In this document: positions 52,496 through 62,606 of the stretch, piece by piece
Position numbering within the stretch: the first letter of the stretch is position 1
Layout: the number at the start of each line of letters is the position of its first letter
Assembly (NCBI RefSeq): GCF_036289405.1
Contig: NZ_JAYFFI010000003.1
Span: 135,516-199,515 of the forward strand
Length of the DNA: 64,000 nucleotides
Direction of reading: 5' to 3'
Source of the DNA: Pseudoramibacter faecis
GTDB lineage: Bacteria; Bacillota; Clostridia; Eubacteriales; Eubacteriaceae
Translations under genes and position numbers: made by a program
Notes under the pieces: model-generated
Seen by the model: only the letters and a program-made list of their open reading frames with translations
Database searches by the model: none
Told to the model about the DNA's origin: nothing

Positions 52496-53795
52496 GGCCT
52501 GCCTCCAAGGTGATAAATCCTGAATCGATCAGCCGTTGCAGGCTAAGCAGCAAACCGAGTTTGCCGTGATCGTGGGTCAGCCCGCCCTGAAAATAAACGA
52601 TATAGGGTTCGCGCATCGGTGCGTCGGCTGAGAGCTCGATAGAGGATCCTTGGATAAACGCTCCCGCCGCCATGATCACCGGCACGTCGTATCCCGGCAT
52701 ATCCCAGGGCTCTGGCATCACAAAGGCATCCACCGGTGCGGCTTCCTGCACCGCGCGGCAAAAAGTTTTCACCGCTTCCGGATCGCTAAGCTTCACGCTT
52801 TGAATAATATCCGAACGGTAGTCATCCACCGCCGGGCAGACATCAAATCCCAGCGCACGATACACCGCACCAACCAGAACGGCCGTTTTCATCGCCTGGG
52901 AAACGACCATCGGCGCTTGAAAGAACCCCTGGAGAAACGTTCGGGTGATACCCAGCGTCGCACCGGTTTCCCCGCCGATACCGGGTGTTGTCAACCGGTT
53001 GGCACAAAGGGCAACCAGATCCGCCCGGCCGGCCACATAGCCACCGGTGGGCGCGAGACCTCCGCCCGGGTTTTTAATCAGCGACCCGGCCATTAAATCC
53101 GCGCCGACCGCCACCGGCTCCTGCGCATCCAAAAATTCGCCGTAGCAATTATCGACGAAGATAATCACCTCCGGACATTGCGTTTTAATTTCTTTGCAAA
53201 TTGCCGCAATGGCATCCAGCGTAACGGCCTTGCGCCAGCTGTATCCGGTAGACCGTTGAATATAAACCATCTTGGTGCGGTCGGTGATAGCCGCCATGAT
53301 GGCCGCCGTATCAAAGGTTCCGCCGTTTGTCAGTTCGATTTGATGGTAACGCACGCCAAAGTCCGCCAGGGTGCCGGCGCCGCTTTCTTCGCCGTGGACC
53401 CCAATGAAGGTGCGGATGGTGTCATAGGGATCGCCGCTGACCGACAAGAGCTCGTCCCCCGGGCGCAACACGCCATAAAGGCAGAGCGCAATGGCGTGGG
53501 TCCCGGAAGAAATATGCGGGCGCACCAGCGCTGCTTCTGCGCCGAACACGTCCGCAAAAATTTTTTCTGTGGCTTCCCGGCCTTCATCATCGTAGCCATA
53601 GCCGGTCGACGGATAAAAATGCCGATCGCTTAAATGCGCGTTCTGCATCGCACGGATCACCCGATACTGGTGCAGCGCGGCCATTTCATCCCTGGCCTGC
53701 AGCTGATCGTCAATCCCGGCTTCAACCTCACTGACGAAATCGATGACCTGCGGCGAAATACCAAAATTCTCAGATAAATACGTTTTTATTTCCAA
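52485..53795 (-). CDS. YnbB-like PLP-dependent protein (methionine gamma-lyase family)
   Basis: This 436-residue fold-type I PLP protein belongs to the 'aluminium resistance' or YnbB family. PLP contacts are PHISSGTHAIALCL and DNCYGEFLDAQEP. The lysine is in GSLIKNPGGGLAPTGGYVAG. HFYPSTGYGYDDEGREATE is a family mark. The substrate is not known; it is often called a methionine gamma-lyase family protein. The TTG at 53795 is chosen because AAAGGA lies upstream and no ATG is near. It follows miaA directly, the same order as in Bacillus and many Clostridia. Confidence 0.88.
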   Translation of the reverse strand: MEIKTYLSENFGISPQVIDFVSEVEAGIDDQLQARDEMAALHQYRVIRAMQNAHLSDRHFYPSTGYGYDDEGREATEKIFADVFGAEAALVRPHISSGTHAIALCLYGVLRPGDELLSVSGDPYDTIRTFIGVHGEESGAGTLADFGVRYHQIELTNGGTFDTAAIMAAITDRTKMVYIQRSTGYSWRKAVTLDAIAAICKEIKTQCPEVIIFVDNCYGEFLDAQEPVAVGADLMAGSLIKNPGGGLAPTGGYVAGRADLVALCANRLTTPGIGGETGATLGITRTFLQGFFQAPMVVSQAMKTAVLVGAVYRALGFDVCPAVDDYRSDIIQSVKLSDPEAVKTFCRAVQEAAPVDAFVMPEPWDMPGYDVPVIMAAGAFIQGSSIELSADAPMREPYIVYFQGGLTHDHGKLGLLLSLQRLIDSGFITLEAGHDQ

Positions 53796-53802
53796 CGAAT
53801 TA

Positions 53803-54786
53803 TTATTCCTTTCCAAACGTTTGATTAATAGTCCCTGTCGCTGTCGGCGGGCTGAATGTATTGTACTGCGCTTGCATCGCGGCTGCCATCGCTTCTGACG
53901 ACGCATAATCCGCCGGATCGTACCAGCGGATGCGCGGATCCCGGCGGAACCAAGTGAGCTGGCGCTTCGCGAAATGCCGGGTATCCCGCTTCAAAATGCG
54001 CACGCATTCCGTCAACGGCTGCTCGCCGCGCACCGCCGGGATGAGCTCCTTGTAACCGATGGCCTGCATCGACAAAAGATCCGGCCCGTAACCGGCATCA
54101 AGCAGCGCCGACACTTCGTCAAGCAGGCCGCCGGCCATCATCCGGTCCACCCGATGGTCAATGCGCGCGTAAAGCTCGGAACGTGACATGCCGATGCCCA
54201 TCATCACAAAATCGTACGGCAATTCAATTTGTCTGGCCCGGGCTTCCCATGCGCTTTTGGTTTCGCCCGTCACCTGGTAAACTTCCAGCGCCCGAACGAT
54301 GCGTTTTTTATTATGGGGATGAATCTTTTCGGCCGCCGCCGGATCCAAGGTTTCAAGCTCCCGATGAAGCGCTTCGGCTCCCTCGGTATCGTACCGCGCC
54401 TCAAGCGCTTCGCGCACCGCCGGATCGCCGGTCGGCTCAGCAAAGTCCCATGGCAATGTCAGCGCATTGATATAAAGCCCGGTGCCGCCGACGACAACCG
54501 GCACTCGCTCCCGGGACAAAATCGCTTCGATCGCCGTCTGGGCATCGGTTTTAAACGCCGCGACGGAATAAGCCGTATCTGGCGATACGAAGTCCACCAA
54601 ATGATGGGGCACCGCCGCCCGTTCGGCCGGCGTCGGCTTCGCGGTGCCGATGGCCATCTTACGGTAAATCTGCATTGAATCCGCCGAAATGATTTCTCCG
54701 TTCAGCCGCCCCGCCAGGGTGATGCCCGCACCGGTTTTACCAGACGCCGTCGCCCCAACAATCACCGCGATTTTCGGTTTTGTCAT
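53803..54786 (-). CDS. miaA: tRNA dimethylallyltransferase MiaA
   Basis: This 327-residue enzyme adds a dimethylallyl group to A37 of tRNAs reading UNN codons. The P-loop GATASGKTGAG covers residues 9-19, followed by the ISADSMQIYRKMAIGTAKP and VVGGTGLYINAL motifs. Its product is the substrate of MiaB, encoded upstream in the same operon. The ATGA overlap with mutL is 4 bp. The length is normal. Confidence 0.95.
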   Translation of the reverse strand: MTKPKIAVIVGATASGKTGAGITLAGRLNGEIISADSMQIYRKMAIGTAKPTPAERAAVPHHLVDFVSPDTAYSVAAFKTDAQTAIEAILSRERVPVVVGGTGLYINALTLPWDFAEPTGDPAVREALEARYDTEGAEALHRELETLDPAAAEKIHPHNKKRIVRALEVYQVTGETKSAWEARARQIELPYDFVMMGIGMSRSELYARIDHRVDRMMAGGLLDEVSALLDAGYGPDLLSMQAIGYKELIPAVRGEQPLTECVRILKRDTRHFAKRQLTWFRRDPRIRWYDPADYASSEAMAAAMQAQYNTFSPPTATGTINQTFGKE

Positions 54787-56693
54787 GATACCACCCGCTT
54801 AAATAATTTTTCGAGCTCGTACTGACTCAGATGCAAAATAATCGGCCGTCCATGAGGACAGGTATAGGGATTTTCAAGACGCATGAGACCGTCGATGAGC
54901 ATCTGAATTTCTTCCGACGTTAAATCTTGGTTGCCCTTCACCGCTGCCTTGCAGGCCATCGTCGCTACCTTAAGCCAGTGTCTTTCCCGCAGCTCCCGAT
55001 CCCCGGTAAGCAGTGCCTCCATCCAGAGGGGCACCAGCGCCGTCGGCTGGGGCTCGCCTAAAATCAGCGGCACCGACCGCACCATCAAAGTCGTGGCGCC
55101 AAAAACATCACAATCATAGCCCTTGCGCAAAAGCGCGGGCTTAAGTTCTTCAAAACACGCCATGAGTTTTGCCGAGATATCCACCGGTTCCGGCACCATC
55201 AGCGTCTGGGCATCTGCCGCGGCATCCGTCAAAAATTGTTTGCGGTACTGCTCAAACATGAACGCTTCGTGAGCTGCATGCTGGTCGATCAAGATAACCT
55301 CCCGTCCCTTCTCGAGGATCACGAAGGTCTTAAATAATTGCCCGATGACCACGACATCGCTTAAATCCAGATGGGGGCGTCCGGCTTTGGCCGCTTCGTA
55401 ATTCTGCAAGGATTCGTGCACCGTCGCCGCCGCTTCCGGCGATACATTCGGCGATTTAACGGATGCCGCTTGCCGCGGAGACTGCGATTTCTGTACCGGC
55501 GTTTCAAATGACGAAGCTGCGCGAAGTGTTGTCGGCGCCGGATGCGGCGCAGACGTCTTTTCGGACCTGTCAAAAAATGGCGTCTGTTCTTTGATCTGCA
55601 TTTGCTCGCCGGGCGCTTCTTCAAAGGCCTGCGCTTCTTCGGTTGGCATGGATTTCGCGACAGCCGGCTCATCATCTAAGGCTTTGCCGAGATCGACCGT
55701 TAAATCCATCGCGCAAACCGTTGTGCGAATCCCCTGCCGAAACAGAATATCCACCAGGCTTTGATTGAGAATGCCTATTTCCGTCTTCGCCGGATGCATG
55801 TTGACGTCGAGCATCTTGCCCGGCAGCTCGATAAATACGATGCCCACCGGATGTTTATGATGCATCAGATAGCCTTCATAGGCCGTCTCAAAAGCACGGG
55901 ACAGGGCTTTATTCTCGAAAATCCGATTGTTCATGAAAAAAAGCTGACGGTCCCGGCTGCTGCGCATCGCCGTCAGATTGCCGATATAGCCCGTAAGCCG
56001 CATGGGCGCGTTGGCCACCTCGATAGGATGGAGGCTATTCAAAAAACGGCGGCCGTACAAGCAGGCGATCACATCCGAAAGTTCGCCGCTTCCCGGCGTG
56101 CTGAACACGCGCCGGCCGTCCGCCGCATAGGTAAAGGCAATCTCCGGGTGGGACAGCGCAAGACACTCCATCAGATCGTGAATGGCCATCCCCTCGGTTT
56201 TGTCCTTCTGCATATGCTTTTGCCGGGCCGGCACATTGTAAAACAAATCGCTCACATCGATGTCGCTCCCGCAGTTAAAGGGTATCACCCGCTGATTCAC
56301 CACGCGTCCGCCCTCGAGCAGCGTCTCGCTCCCCATCTCTTCGTCGGAAGCAATGGTTTTGATCACAACGCGGCTGACCGCCGCGATGCTTGCCAGTGCC
56401 TCCCCGCGAAACCCAAGAGTATCCAACGTGTTTAAATCCGAAATGGTGGACAGTTTGCTGGTGGCATGGCGCGTGAAGGCCAGCGGGATTTCGTGATAGT
56501 GAATCCCTGTACCGTTATCCGCCACGCGGATGCGCTTTTTGCCGCCCTTTTCCACGATAATCGCCACCCGCGTGCTGCCCGCATCAATGGCGTTTTCAAT
56601 CAGTTCCTTGACGACTGAGGCCGGACGAACGATCACTTCGCCCGCGGCAATTTTCTCGATAGTCTCGCGGTTAAGCATTTTAATTTTCATCAT
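54783..56693 (-). CDS. mutL: DNA mismatch repair protein MutL
   Basis: This 636-residue protein has an N-terminal GHKL ATPase with IENAIDAGST, DNGTGIHYHEI, GFRGEALASIAAVS, a linker of about 120 low-complexity residues, and a C-terminal dimerisation domain that carries the endonuclease motif DQHA-x2-E-x4-E (DQHAAHEAFMFEQ) and a CPHGRP zinc site near the end. MutL should therefore nick the strand itself, as expected in organisms without MutH. AAGGAG precedes the ATG. It is coupled to mutS, 21 bp upstream. Confidence 0.96.
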   Translation of the reverse strand: MMKIKMLNRETIEKIAAGEVIVRPASVVKELIENAIDAGSTRVAIIVEKGGKKRIRVADNGTGIHYHEIPLAFTRHATSKLSTISDLNTLDTLGFRGEALASIAAVSRVVIKTIASDEEMGSETLLEGGRVVNQRVIPFNCGSDIDVSDLFYNVPARQKHMQKDKTEGMAIHDLMECLALSHPEIAFTYAADGRRVFSTPGSGELSDVIACLYGRRFLNSLHPIEVANAPMRLTGYIGNLTAMRSSRDRQLFFMNNRIFENKALSRAFETAYEGYLMHHKHPVGIVFIELPGKMLDVNMHPAKTEIGILNQSLVDILFRQGIRTTVCAMDLTVDLGKALDDEPAVAKSMPTEEAQAFEEAPGEQMQIKEQTPFFDRSEKTSAPHPAPTTLRAASSFETPVQKSQSPRQAASVKSPNVSPEAAATVHESLQNYEAAKAGRPHLDLSDVVVIGQLFKTFVILEKGREVILIDQHAAHEAFMFEQYRKQFLTDAAADAQTLMVPEPVDISAKLMACFEELKPALLRKGYDCDVFGATTLMVRSVPLILGEPQPTALVPLWMEALLTGDRELRERHWLKVATMACKAAVKGNQDLTSEEIQMLIDGLMRLENPYTCPHGRPIILHLSQYELEKLFKRVVS

Positions 56694-56714
56694 CCGTCTC
56701 CTTTCGAAAGTCCC

Positions 56715-59363
56715 TTATTCCTGCAGCTGATGTTTTAAATCGTTGAGCGCATTCATCGCTTCAAGGGGTGTCATGCTCTCAATTTCCAGAACCTTAAGAC
56801 TTTCGAGCGCCGCTTGCTCGTTGGGGTCAAGCGTTCTCTCCTTGGCCTGCTCGAGCATCTCAGAATAAAAGCTCACCTGATTGTCGAGCGTTGCGGCACG
56901 CTCTCCGTCAAGCACGCCTGCGCGATAGGCGGATTCCCCTTTATTCAGCTCCGCCAGAATATCCTTAGCCCGCGCTGTCACAATTTTAGGAAATCCGGCG
57001 AGCTGTGCCACCTCGATGCCATAGCTTTGATCCGCCGCGCCTCGTTTGATTTTGCGCAAAAAAACCACGCCGTCTTTTGTCTCCTTCAACGCAATGCTGA
57101 AGTTTTTAATGCCCGGCTTCACACCTTCCAGCTCTGTGAGCTCGTGATAATGCGTGGCAAAAAGTGTTTTCGCCCCAATGGTCAGTGGATTGGAAAGATA
57201 CTCCACCACGGCCCAGGCGATGCTGATGCCGTCAAAGGTGCTGGTGCCGCGGCCGATCTCGTCGAGAATCACCAGGGAATGACGGGTCGCGTTTTTCAAT
57301 ATATTAGACAGCTCTGACATTTCAACCATAAAAGTGCTTTGCCCCGTCGTCAGATCATCGGAGGCGCCGATACGCGTAAAGATGCGGTCAACAACACCGA
57401 TATGGGCACTGTCCGCCGGCACAAAGGAACCGATCTGCGCCATCAACGTGAGAATGGCCACCTGGCGAATATAGGTCGATTTTCCGGCCATGTTCGGTCC
57501 GGTGATCAGCATCATGCGATTTTCGCCTTCATCCAGCGCGCAATTGTTGGCCACAAAAGTCCCTGTCTCCATGATCGCCTCCGCCACCGGATGCCGGCCG
57601 TTCTGAAAGGCGATCACGCCGTCTTCAGCGATCTCCGGCCGCACATAATGGCGTTCCACGGCTACCGCCGCCAGCGAATACAGCGCGTCGAGCTGCGCCA
57701 CATCCTGAGCGCGCTGCTGAATACGCTCAATCTGTGCCATGATTGTTTCGCGGATGTCGGTAAACAATTGATATTCCAGCTGGGCCAAACGCTCTTCCGA
57801 TCCAAGGATCTGTGTTTCCATGGACTTTAATTCCGGCGTATAGAAACGCTCGGCGTTGCTCAGGGTCTGCTTGCGGATATAATCCTCCGGCACCAGCGAG
57901 AGATTGGCTTTCGTGACTTCGATAAAATAACCGAAGACCTTATTGTATTTCACCTTCAAGGATTTAATACCGGTCTTCTCGCGCTCGGCGCTCTCCAAAT
58001 CGCGAATCCAGTCCCTTCCCTTGACATGCGCTTCGCGGTAACGGTCGATCTCCGCGTTATAGCCCGCTTTGATCACACCGCCGTCTCGCAGCACAAAAGG
58101 GGCATCGTCGGCGATTCCCGCATCGATCAATTCAAAAATGTCCTGCAAATCATCCGCCTCGCCGTATCGCGACCGCAGATCCGGCGCCAAGACCGAATCA
58201 ATCCACGCTTTCAGCTGTGGCAGCATGGCCAGGGACTGCTTGAGCGACAGCATGTCCTTGGGATTCACCGTTCCGAAAGAGATCTTGCCGCAAATCCGTT
58301 CGAGATCGTAAATCTTGGTCAGAAGCGTCTTCAGTTCAGGGAGTGCTCCGGGATTTGCCGCGAGCTCGGCCACAAAGTTTTGCCTGATCTCAATTTTTTC
58401 ACGATTGATCAGCGGCGCTTCCACCCATTGACGCAAAAGCCGTCCGCCCATGGCCGTCGCCGTCTGATCAAGCACCCAAAGCAGACTTCCCCACTTGTCG
58501 CCGTGGCGCAGCGTCTCCGTCAATTCCAGATTACGCCGCGTCGAAAGGTCCAGCAACATATAAGCTTCTGTGCGGTAATAAGCTATATGATTGATATGAC
58601 CGAGCACTTTCTTCTGACTTTCCGCCACATAAGCCAATAGTGCGCCGGCAGCTCGCGTCGCCGCCTCGTGATCCTTGAGCCCCAGAGAATCCAGTGCAAA
58701 CACCTTGAACTGATCTTCAATCATGCGCTCGCAGGCGGCCTTTTCGTAATAGACAGCCGCGCTGAGTCCGACCATGCAGCCAAAGCGCGTCTCAAGATTT
58801 TGAATCAATGCCGACTGTTTGTAAAGCGCCGGATTGACGATGATCTCCGACGGTTCAATTTTGCCCAGCTCGTTGATCAGCTCGCCGCTGTCGGCTGTAA
58901 AAGGCAGCTCCGTCGCATAAAAAGCCCCGGTGGAGACATCGAGATAAGCCAGGCCAAAAATCCGCCGGTCGCTGAAAATCGCCGCGAGATAATTGTTCTT
59001 CTTGGCTTGAATCAGCCCGCCTTCCGTAATCGTTCCGGGAGACACCACTTTAATAATGTCTCGCTTGACGATACCCTTGGCCGCCGCCGGATCTTCCATC
59101 TGCTCGCAGACGGCGACTTTATAGCCCTTCTCCACCAATTTGGCAATATAGGGCTCCGCCGCATGATGGGGAACACCACACATCGGCGCCGGCTCGTCCA
59201 AGCCACAGCGCTTGCCGGTCAGGGCAATTTCCAGCGCCTTGGATGCGGTAATCGCATCGTCGAAAAACGTCTCATAAAAATCGCCGACGCGAAAGAGCAT
59301 GATGGTATCCGGCACTTTTTCATGCATTTTTAAATATTGTTGCATCATCGGCGTTAAGCCCAT
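56715..59363 (-). CDS. mutS: DNA mismatch repair protein MutS
   Basis: This 882-residue mismatch sensor has an N-terminal mismatch-binding domain with the F-x-E motif in VGDFYETFFDDA (about 27-38), connector, core and clamp domains, then the ABC-type ATPase with Walker A TGPNMAGKSTYIRQ (about 617-630), ILDEIGRGTSTFDG and FATHYHELTEL. The C-terminal helix-turn-helix dimer tail is present. GGAGG precedes the ATG. It follows miaB in the order miaB-mutS-mutL-miaA found across Firmicutes. Confidence 0.97.
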   Translation of the reverse strand: MGLTPMMQQYLKMHEKVPDTIMLFRVGDFYETFFDDAITASKALEIALTGKRCGLDEPAPMCGVPHHAAEPYIAKLVEKGYKVAVCEQMEDPAAAKGIVKRDIIKVVSPGTITEGGLIQAKKNNYLAAIFSDRRIFGLAYLDVSTGAFYATELPFTADSGELINELGKIEPSEIIVNPALYKQSALIQNLETRFGCMVGLSAAVYYEKAACERMIEDQFKVFALDSLGLKDHEAATRAAGALLAYVAESQKKVLGHINHIAYYRTEAYMLLDLSTRRNLELTETLRHGDKWGSLLWVLDQTATAMGGRLLRQWVEAPLINREKIEIRQNFVAELAANPGALPELKTLLTKIYDLERICGKISFGTVNPKDMLSLKQSLAMLPQLKAWIDSVLAPDLRSRYGEADDLQDIFELIDAGIADDAPFVLRDGGVIKAGYNAEIDRYREAHVKGRDWIRDLESAEREKTGIKSLKVKYNKVFGYFIEVTKANLSLVPEDYIRKQTLSNAERFYTPELKSMETQILGSEERLAQLEYQLFTDIRETIMAQIERIQQRAQDVAQLDALYSLAAVAVERHYVRPEIAEDGVIAFQNGRHPVAEAIMETGTFVANNCALDEGENRMMLITGPNMAGKSTYIRQVAILTLMAQIGSFVPADSAHIGVVDRIFTRIGASDDLTTGQSTFMVEMSELSNILKNATRHSLVILDEIGRGTSTFDGISIAWAVVEYLSNPLTIGAKTLFATHYHELTELEGVKPGIKNFSIALKETKDGVVFLRKIKRGAADQSYGIEVAQLAGFPKIVTARAKDILAELNKGESAYRAGVLDGERAATLDNQVSFYSEMLEQAKERTLDPNEQAALESLKVLEIESMTPLEAMNALNDLKHQLQE

Positions 59364-59412
59364 GGTTGTCCTCCGTTTTGCGATTTTTCACATTCTGTTT
59401 AAAATGCCGTCC

Positions 59413-60744
59413 TCACACGGCGTGCCCGTCAAGACTAAAGGTCTTGGCGCAATCGATGTGCACCGGCACAATGGTACCGATGGTTGCCGCATTGCCATCA
59501 AAGTTGACAAGCTTGCCGTTCATCGTCCGCCCGCTCAGGCGGTCTTCGTTGTGGGCGCTTTTCCCCTCCACCAGGACATCCACCGTCTGATCTTGAAACC
59601 AGAGATTGCGCTCGTTGCCTTCGCTGTGGAGCACTTTGAGCAGCCGATTGAGCCGTTCATGCTTGATGTCCTCCGGAATCTGATTCGGCATTTTTGCCGC
59701 CGGCGTCCCTGTTCGAATCGAATACAAAAACGAAAAGGCCGCGTCGAAATGACAATGCCGAACAATATCGAGAGTCTCTTCAAAATCGGCCTCAGTTTCT
59801 CCCGGGAAGCCGACGATCAAATCCGTCGTGATGGTCACATGGGGAATGCGTTTATGCATCTTCTCCACCAAGGCGACGATCTTTTCTTTGGTGTAGCCGC
59901 GATGCATCGCCTTGAGCACCTTGGTCGATCCGCTTTGAACCGCCAGATGCACCGCCGGACACACCTTATCGCAAACCGCGATGGCATCAATCACCTCGTC
60001 AGACATGTCTTTGGGGTGACTGGTCATGAAACGAATCCGTTCGAGTCCTTCAATGGTATTCACATCCCGAAGTAAATCGGCAAAGCCATAGCCATCCTTG
60101 TGATCATTGCCGTAGGAATTTACATTCTGCCCCAGCAGAGTCACTTCAAGACAGCCGTCGGCCACAAGCGCTTTAACCTCATCGATGATTTTTTCGTGGG
60201 GACGGCTGATTTCCCGCCCTCGAGTATAAGGGACAATACAATACGTACAAAAATTATTGCATCCCTTCATGATAGACACATAACTTTTGAACGGATAGCG
60301 CCGATCCATCGGCAGATTTTCGATCAGCCCGTCATCATCGTCATAAATCTCGATGGTTCGATTACCGCTGACTTGATAATTAGCCAAAAGCTCAGGAAAT
60401 CGATGCAGATTGTGCGTACCGAAAACAATGTCAACCTGAGGATTCTCTTCTTTGATTTTTCTGACAATCTGCGGTTGCTGCATCATGCAGCCGCAGACCG
60501 CCAAAATCAAATCCGGATTCCTTTTTTTGATATGTTTAAAATTTCCCACGTTGCCGAAAAAACGCACGTCTGCGTTTTCCCGAATCGAACAGGTATTCAT
60601 GACGACAAGGCCGGCTGTCGTTTCGTCCTCCGTCGGGGTATAGCCCATGGCTTTTAACATCCCGGAAAGCTTTTCCGAGTCGTTTTCGTTCATCTGGCAG
60701 CCATAGGTCACAATTTTATACGTTTTATTGATTGGATTTGTCAA
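59413..60744 (-). CDS. miaB: tRNA-2-methylthio-N6-dimethylallyladenosine synthase MiaB
   Basis: This 443-residue radical SAM methylthiotransferase has an N-terminal UPF0004 domain with cysteines in TYGCQMNENDSE, MNTCSIRENAD and CGCMMQ. The radical SAM motif is CNNFCTYCIVPYTRG near 156-170, and a C-terminal TRAM domain follows. It modifies i6A37 made by MiaA. The start is TTG with CAGGAG 9 bp upstream, inside the end of the nnr gene, which is only 3 bp away. Confidence 0.95.
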   Translation of the reverse strand: MTNPINKTYKIVTYGCQMNENDSEKLSGMLKAMGYTPTEDETTAGLVVMNTCSIRENADVRFFGNVGNFKHIKKRNPDLILAVCGCMMQQPQIVRKIKEENPQVDIVFGTHNLHRFPELLANYQVSGNRTIEIYDDDDGLIENLPMDRRYPFKSYVSIMKGCNNFCTYCIVPYTRGREISRPHEKIIDEVKALVADGCLEVTLLGQNVNSYGNDHKDGYGFADLLRDVNTIEGLERIRFMTSHPKDMSDEVIDAIAVCDKVCPAVHLAVQSGSTKVLKAMHRGYTKEKIVALVEKMHKRIPHVTITTDLIVGFPGETEADFEETLDIVRHCHFDAAFSFLYSIRTGTPAAKMPNQIPEDIKHERLNRLLKVLHSEGNERNLWFQDQTVDVLVEGKSAHNEDRLSGRTMNGKLVNFDGNAATIGTIVPVHIDCAKTFSLDGHAV

Positions 60745-60747
60745 AAA

Positions 60748-62286
60748 TTATTTCTCCTGAACTTCCTGTTGCAGTTGCCGGATGGCAGCGGGCAATTGCG
60801 CGAGCACATCCGTCGCCGTCATCGCGACCATGGTTTTTTCATCCGCCGCCAGGTCTCCGGCCAAACCGTGCAGATAAACGCCGAGCTTTGCGGCATCGGC
60901 TGGTGTCGGCATCTGCGGGATGAGACCGCCAATGATCCCTGCGAGCACATCGCCGGAACCCGCCGTGGCCATGCCGGGATTGCCCGTAGTGTTAAACCAA
61001 ATGCGCACGCCGCCGGCGCTCGCGGCGTCAGGCTCGAAAATTGACGTATGGTGGCCTTTGAGCACCAGCACCACCTGACAGGTTTTGACAAATTGCGTGC
61101 CCAAGCCGACGGGATCCCGGCGAACCGCATCGGATGTGGTGCCGCAAAGCTTTGCGAATTCTCCGACATGGGGCGTGAGAATCAGCGGCGCATGCTCACC
61201 CATTTTCAGAACATCCATGATCTTCAACAAATGATAAAGGCCATCTGCATCGATCACCATCGGTTTTTGCTGCGCAATTAACATTTTAATCAGCCCGGAA
61301 TGAAACTTCTGTCGCCCCAGTCCCGGCCCGACGACATAAGCATCCGTTCGCCGTTCTCGCAGCCTCGACAAAAGACTATCGGCATCATAGGGGCGCACCA
61401 TAATTTCCCAGGGCATCTGCCCCGCCGCAATACTGTAAACCTCCTTGGGCACCCAACTGGTTACCAGGCCGGCGCCGGCGCGAAGGGCAGCCGTTGCCGC
61501 CATCAAACCTGCCCCCAGCATTCCCTGACTGCCGGCAATCACCGACAAAGCACCGTAGTCGTATTTATGGGAGTTCTTCTTTCTCGGCAAAAGCTCGGGC
61601 ACGCTCCGTGCATCCAGTAAAAATTTAGTGCTGTCGCAATAGCGTTCCAAAATACCGACATCCACCAGGATTTGTTCGCCGGACAGATCCGAGCCATCGC
61701 CCAGCAAATGACCGGTTTTATAGTTCTGAATGATAAGTGTTTTATCAGCGCGAATGGCCGCGCCGACCGTTTGGCCTGTGTCTCCCCGAAGGCCCGAGGG
61801 CATGTCGATAGCGTAAACCCTTTTATCCGAACGGGCATTGATGGCGTCAAACAGCGCCACAACCGCTTCGCACAGCGGCCGGTCCTTTAGTCCATTGCCA
61901 AAGACCGCGTCGACAATCACGTTCGCATGATCAAGTGATGCCTGAATTTTTGCATCAAACCGCGTATAAAAATCACAAGCCGCGCCAATATCTGTCAGCC
62001 GCTTATAGTTTTGCAGGGCATTCGGTGAAAAATGCTCCGCCTTGCCCACAAAGAGCACCGATACCGAATAACCGCAGTTGTGTAAAAGCCGAGCGATTAC
62101 CTGCCCGTCGCCGCCGTTATTGCCCGTGCCGCAAAGCACCAGAATCTTTTGTGTTTCGGTAAGCTCGGAAGCTATAATTTCATAGCAGCGTGTCCCCGCT
62201 CTTTCCATGAGTTCGTAATCGGCAATGCCGCTATCGATGGTTTGCTTGTCCATCACAGCCATTTCATCCGGCGTGACGATTTTCAT
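60748..62286 (-). CDS. nnr: Bifunctional NAD(P)H-hydrate epimerase / ADP-dependent dehydratase
   Basis: This 512-residue metabolite-repair protein has an N-terminal epimerase domain (about 1-215, with VLCGTGNNGGDGQVIARLL and VDAVFGNGL) and a C-terminal ribokinase-like dehydratase (about 225-505, with LTPHVGEFAKL and NTTGNPGMATAGSGDVLAG). It returns hydrated NADH and NADPH to the active form using ADP. GGAGC precedes the ATG. It is the first gene of the unit running down to the M18 aminopeptidase gene. Confidence 0.95.
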   Translation of the reverse strand: MKIVTPDEMAVMDKQTIDSGIADYELMERAGTRCYEIIASELTETQKILVLCGTGNNGGDGQVIARLLHNCGYSVSVLFVGKAEHFSPNALQNYKRLTDIGAACDFYTRFDAKIQASLDHANVIVDAVFGNGLKDRPLCEAVVALFDAINARSDKRVYAIDMPSGLRGDTGQTVGAAIRADKTLIIQNYKTGHLLGDGSDLSGEQILVDVGILERYCDSTKFLLDARSVPELLPRKKNSHKYDYGALSVIAGSQGMLGAGLMAATAALRAGAGLVTSWVPKEVYSIAAGQMPWEIMVRPYDADSLLSRLRERRTDAYVVGPGLGRQKFHSGLIKMLIAQQKPMVIDADGLYHLLKIMDVLKMGEHAPLILTPHVGEFAKLCGTTSDAVRRDPVGLGTQFVKTCQVVLVLKGHHTSIFEPDAASAGGVRIWFNTTGNPGMATAGSGDVLAGIIGGLIPQMPTPADAAKLGVYLHGLAGDLAADEKTMVAMTATDVLAQLPAAIRQLQQEVQEK

Positions 62287-62320
62287 CTGTGCTCCTTTAC
62301 TTTTTTCCTATAACGACAAA

Positions 62321-62341
62321 AAGCAAGGCGATGCCTTACTT
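62321..62341 (-). terminator. Terminator after the small membrane protein gene
   Basis: A 9-bp stem with one G-T pair (62321-62329 / 62333-62341) is followed by TTTTTG on the minus strand. It separates yebC and the small gene from nnr. Confidence 0.75.
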
Positions 62342-62363
62342 TTCGCTTTTGAACAATGCAATT

Positions 62364-62555
62364 TTACTCTCCCAGTGAGCTGACCGGCTTTTCACCAATG
62401 GTGATTTCATAAATAGCGCGCGTTCCCTGCTGGGTCAGCTTTGCATTGTCCGCCCGACTATAGATATTGCCGATGACAAAGGATGCCATTAAAAGCACCA
62501 GCATCATCGCCACGATAAAATAGACCACATAGTCTCTGATTGAACTTTTTCCCAT
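62364..62555 (-). CDS. Small one-helix membrane protein of unknown function
   Basis: This 63-residue protein is not recognised as any known family. A short polar start (MGKSSIRDYV) is followed by a membrane helix at about residues 10-30 (VYFIVAMMLVLLMASFVIG) and a soluble tail of 33 residues ending in VSSLGE. The charge pattern suggests the tail is outside or, less likely, inside. GAGGCAGGAT precedes the ATG. It lies 51 bp after yebC and is followed by a terminator, so it is probably co-transcribed with yebC. Confidence 0.65.
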   Translation of the reverse strand: MGKSSIRDYVVYFIVAMMLVLLMASFVIGNIYSRADNAKLTQQGTRAIYEITIGEKPVSSLGE

Positions 62556-62606
62556 ATCCTGCCTCACTTTATCTTTTCTCGCCGGACCCATTCCGACCTC
62601 ATGCGG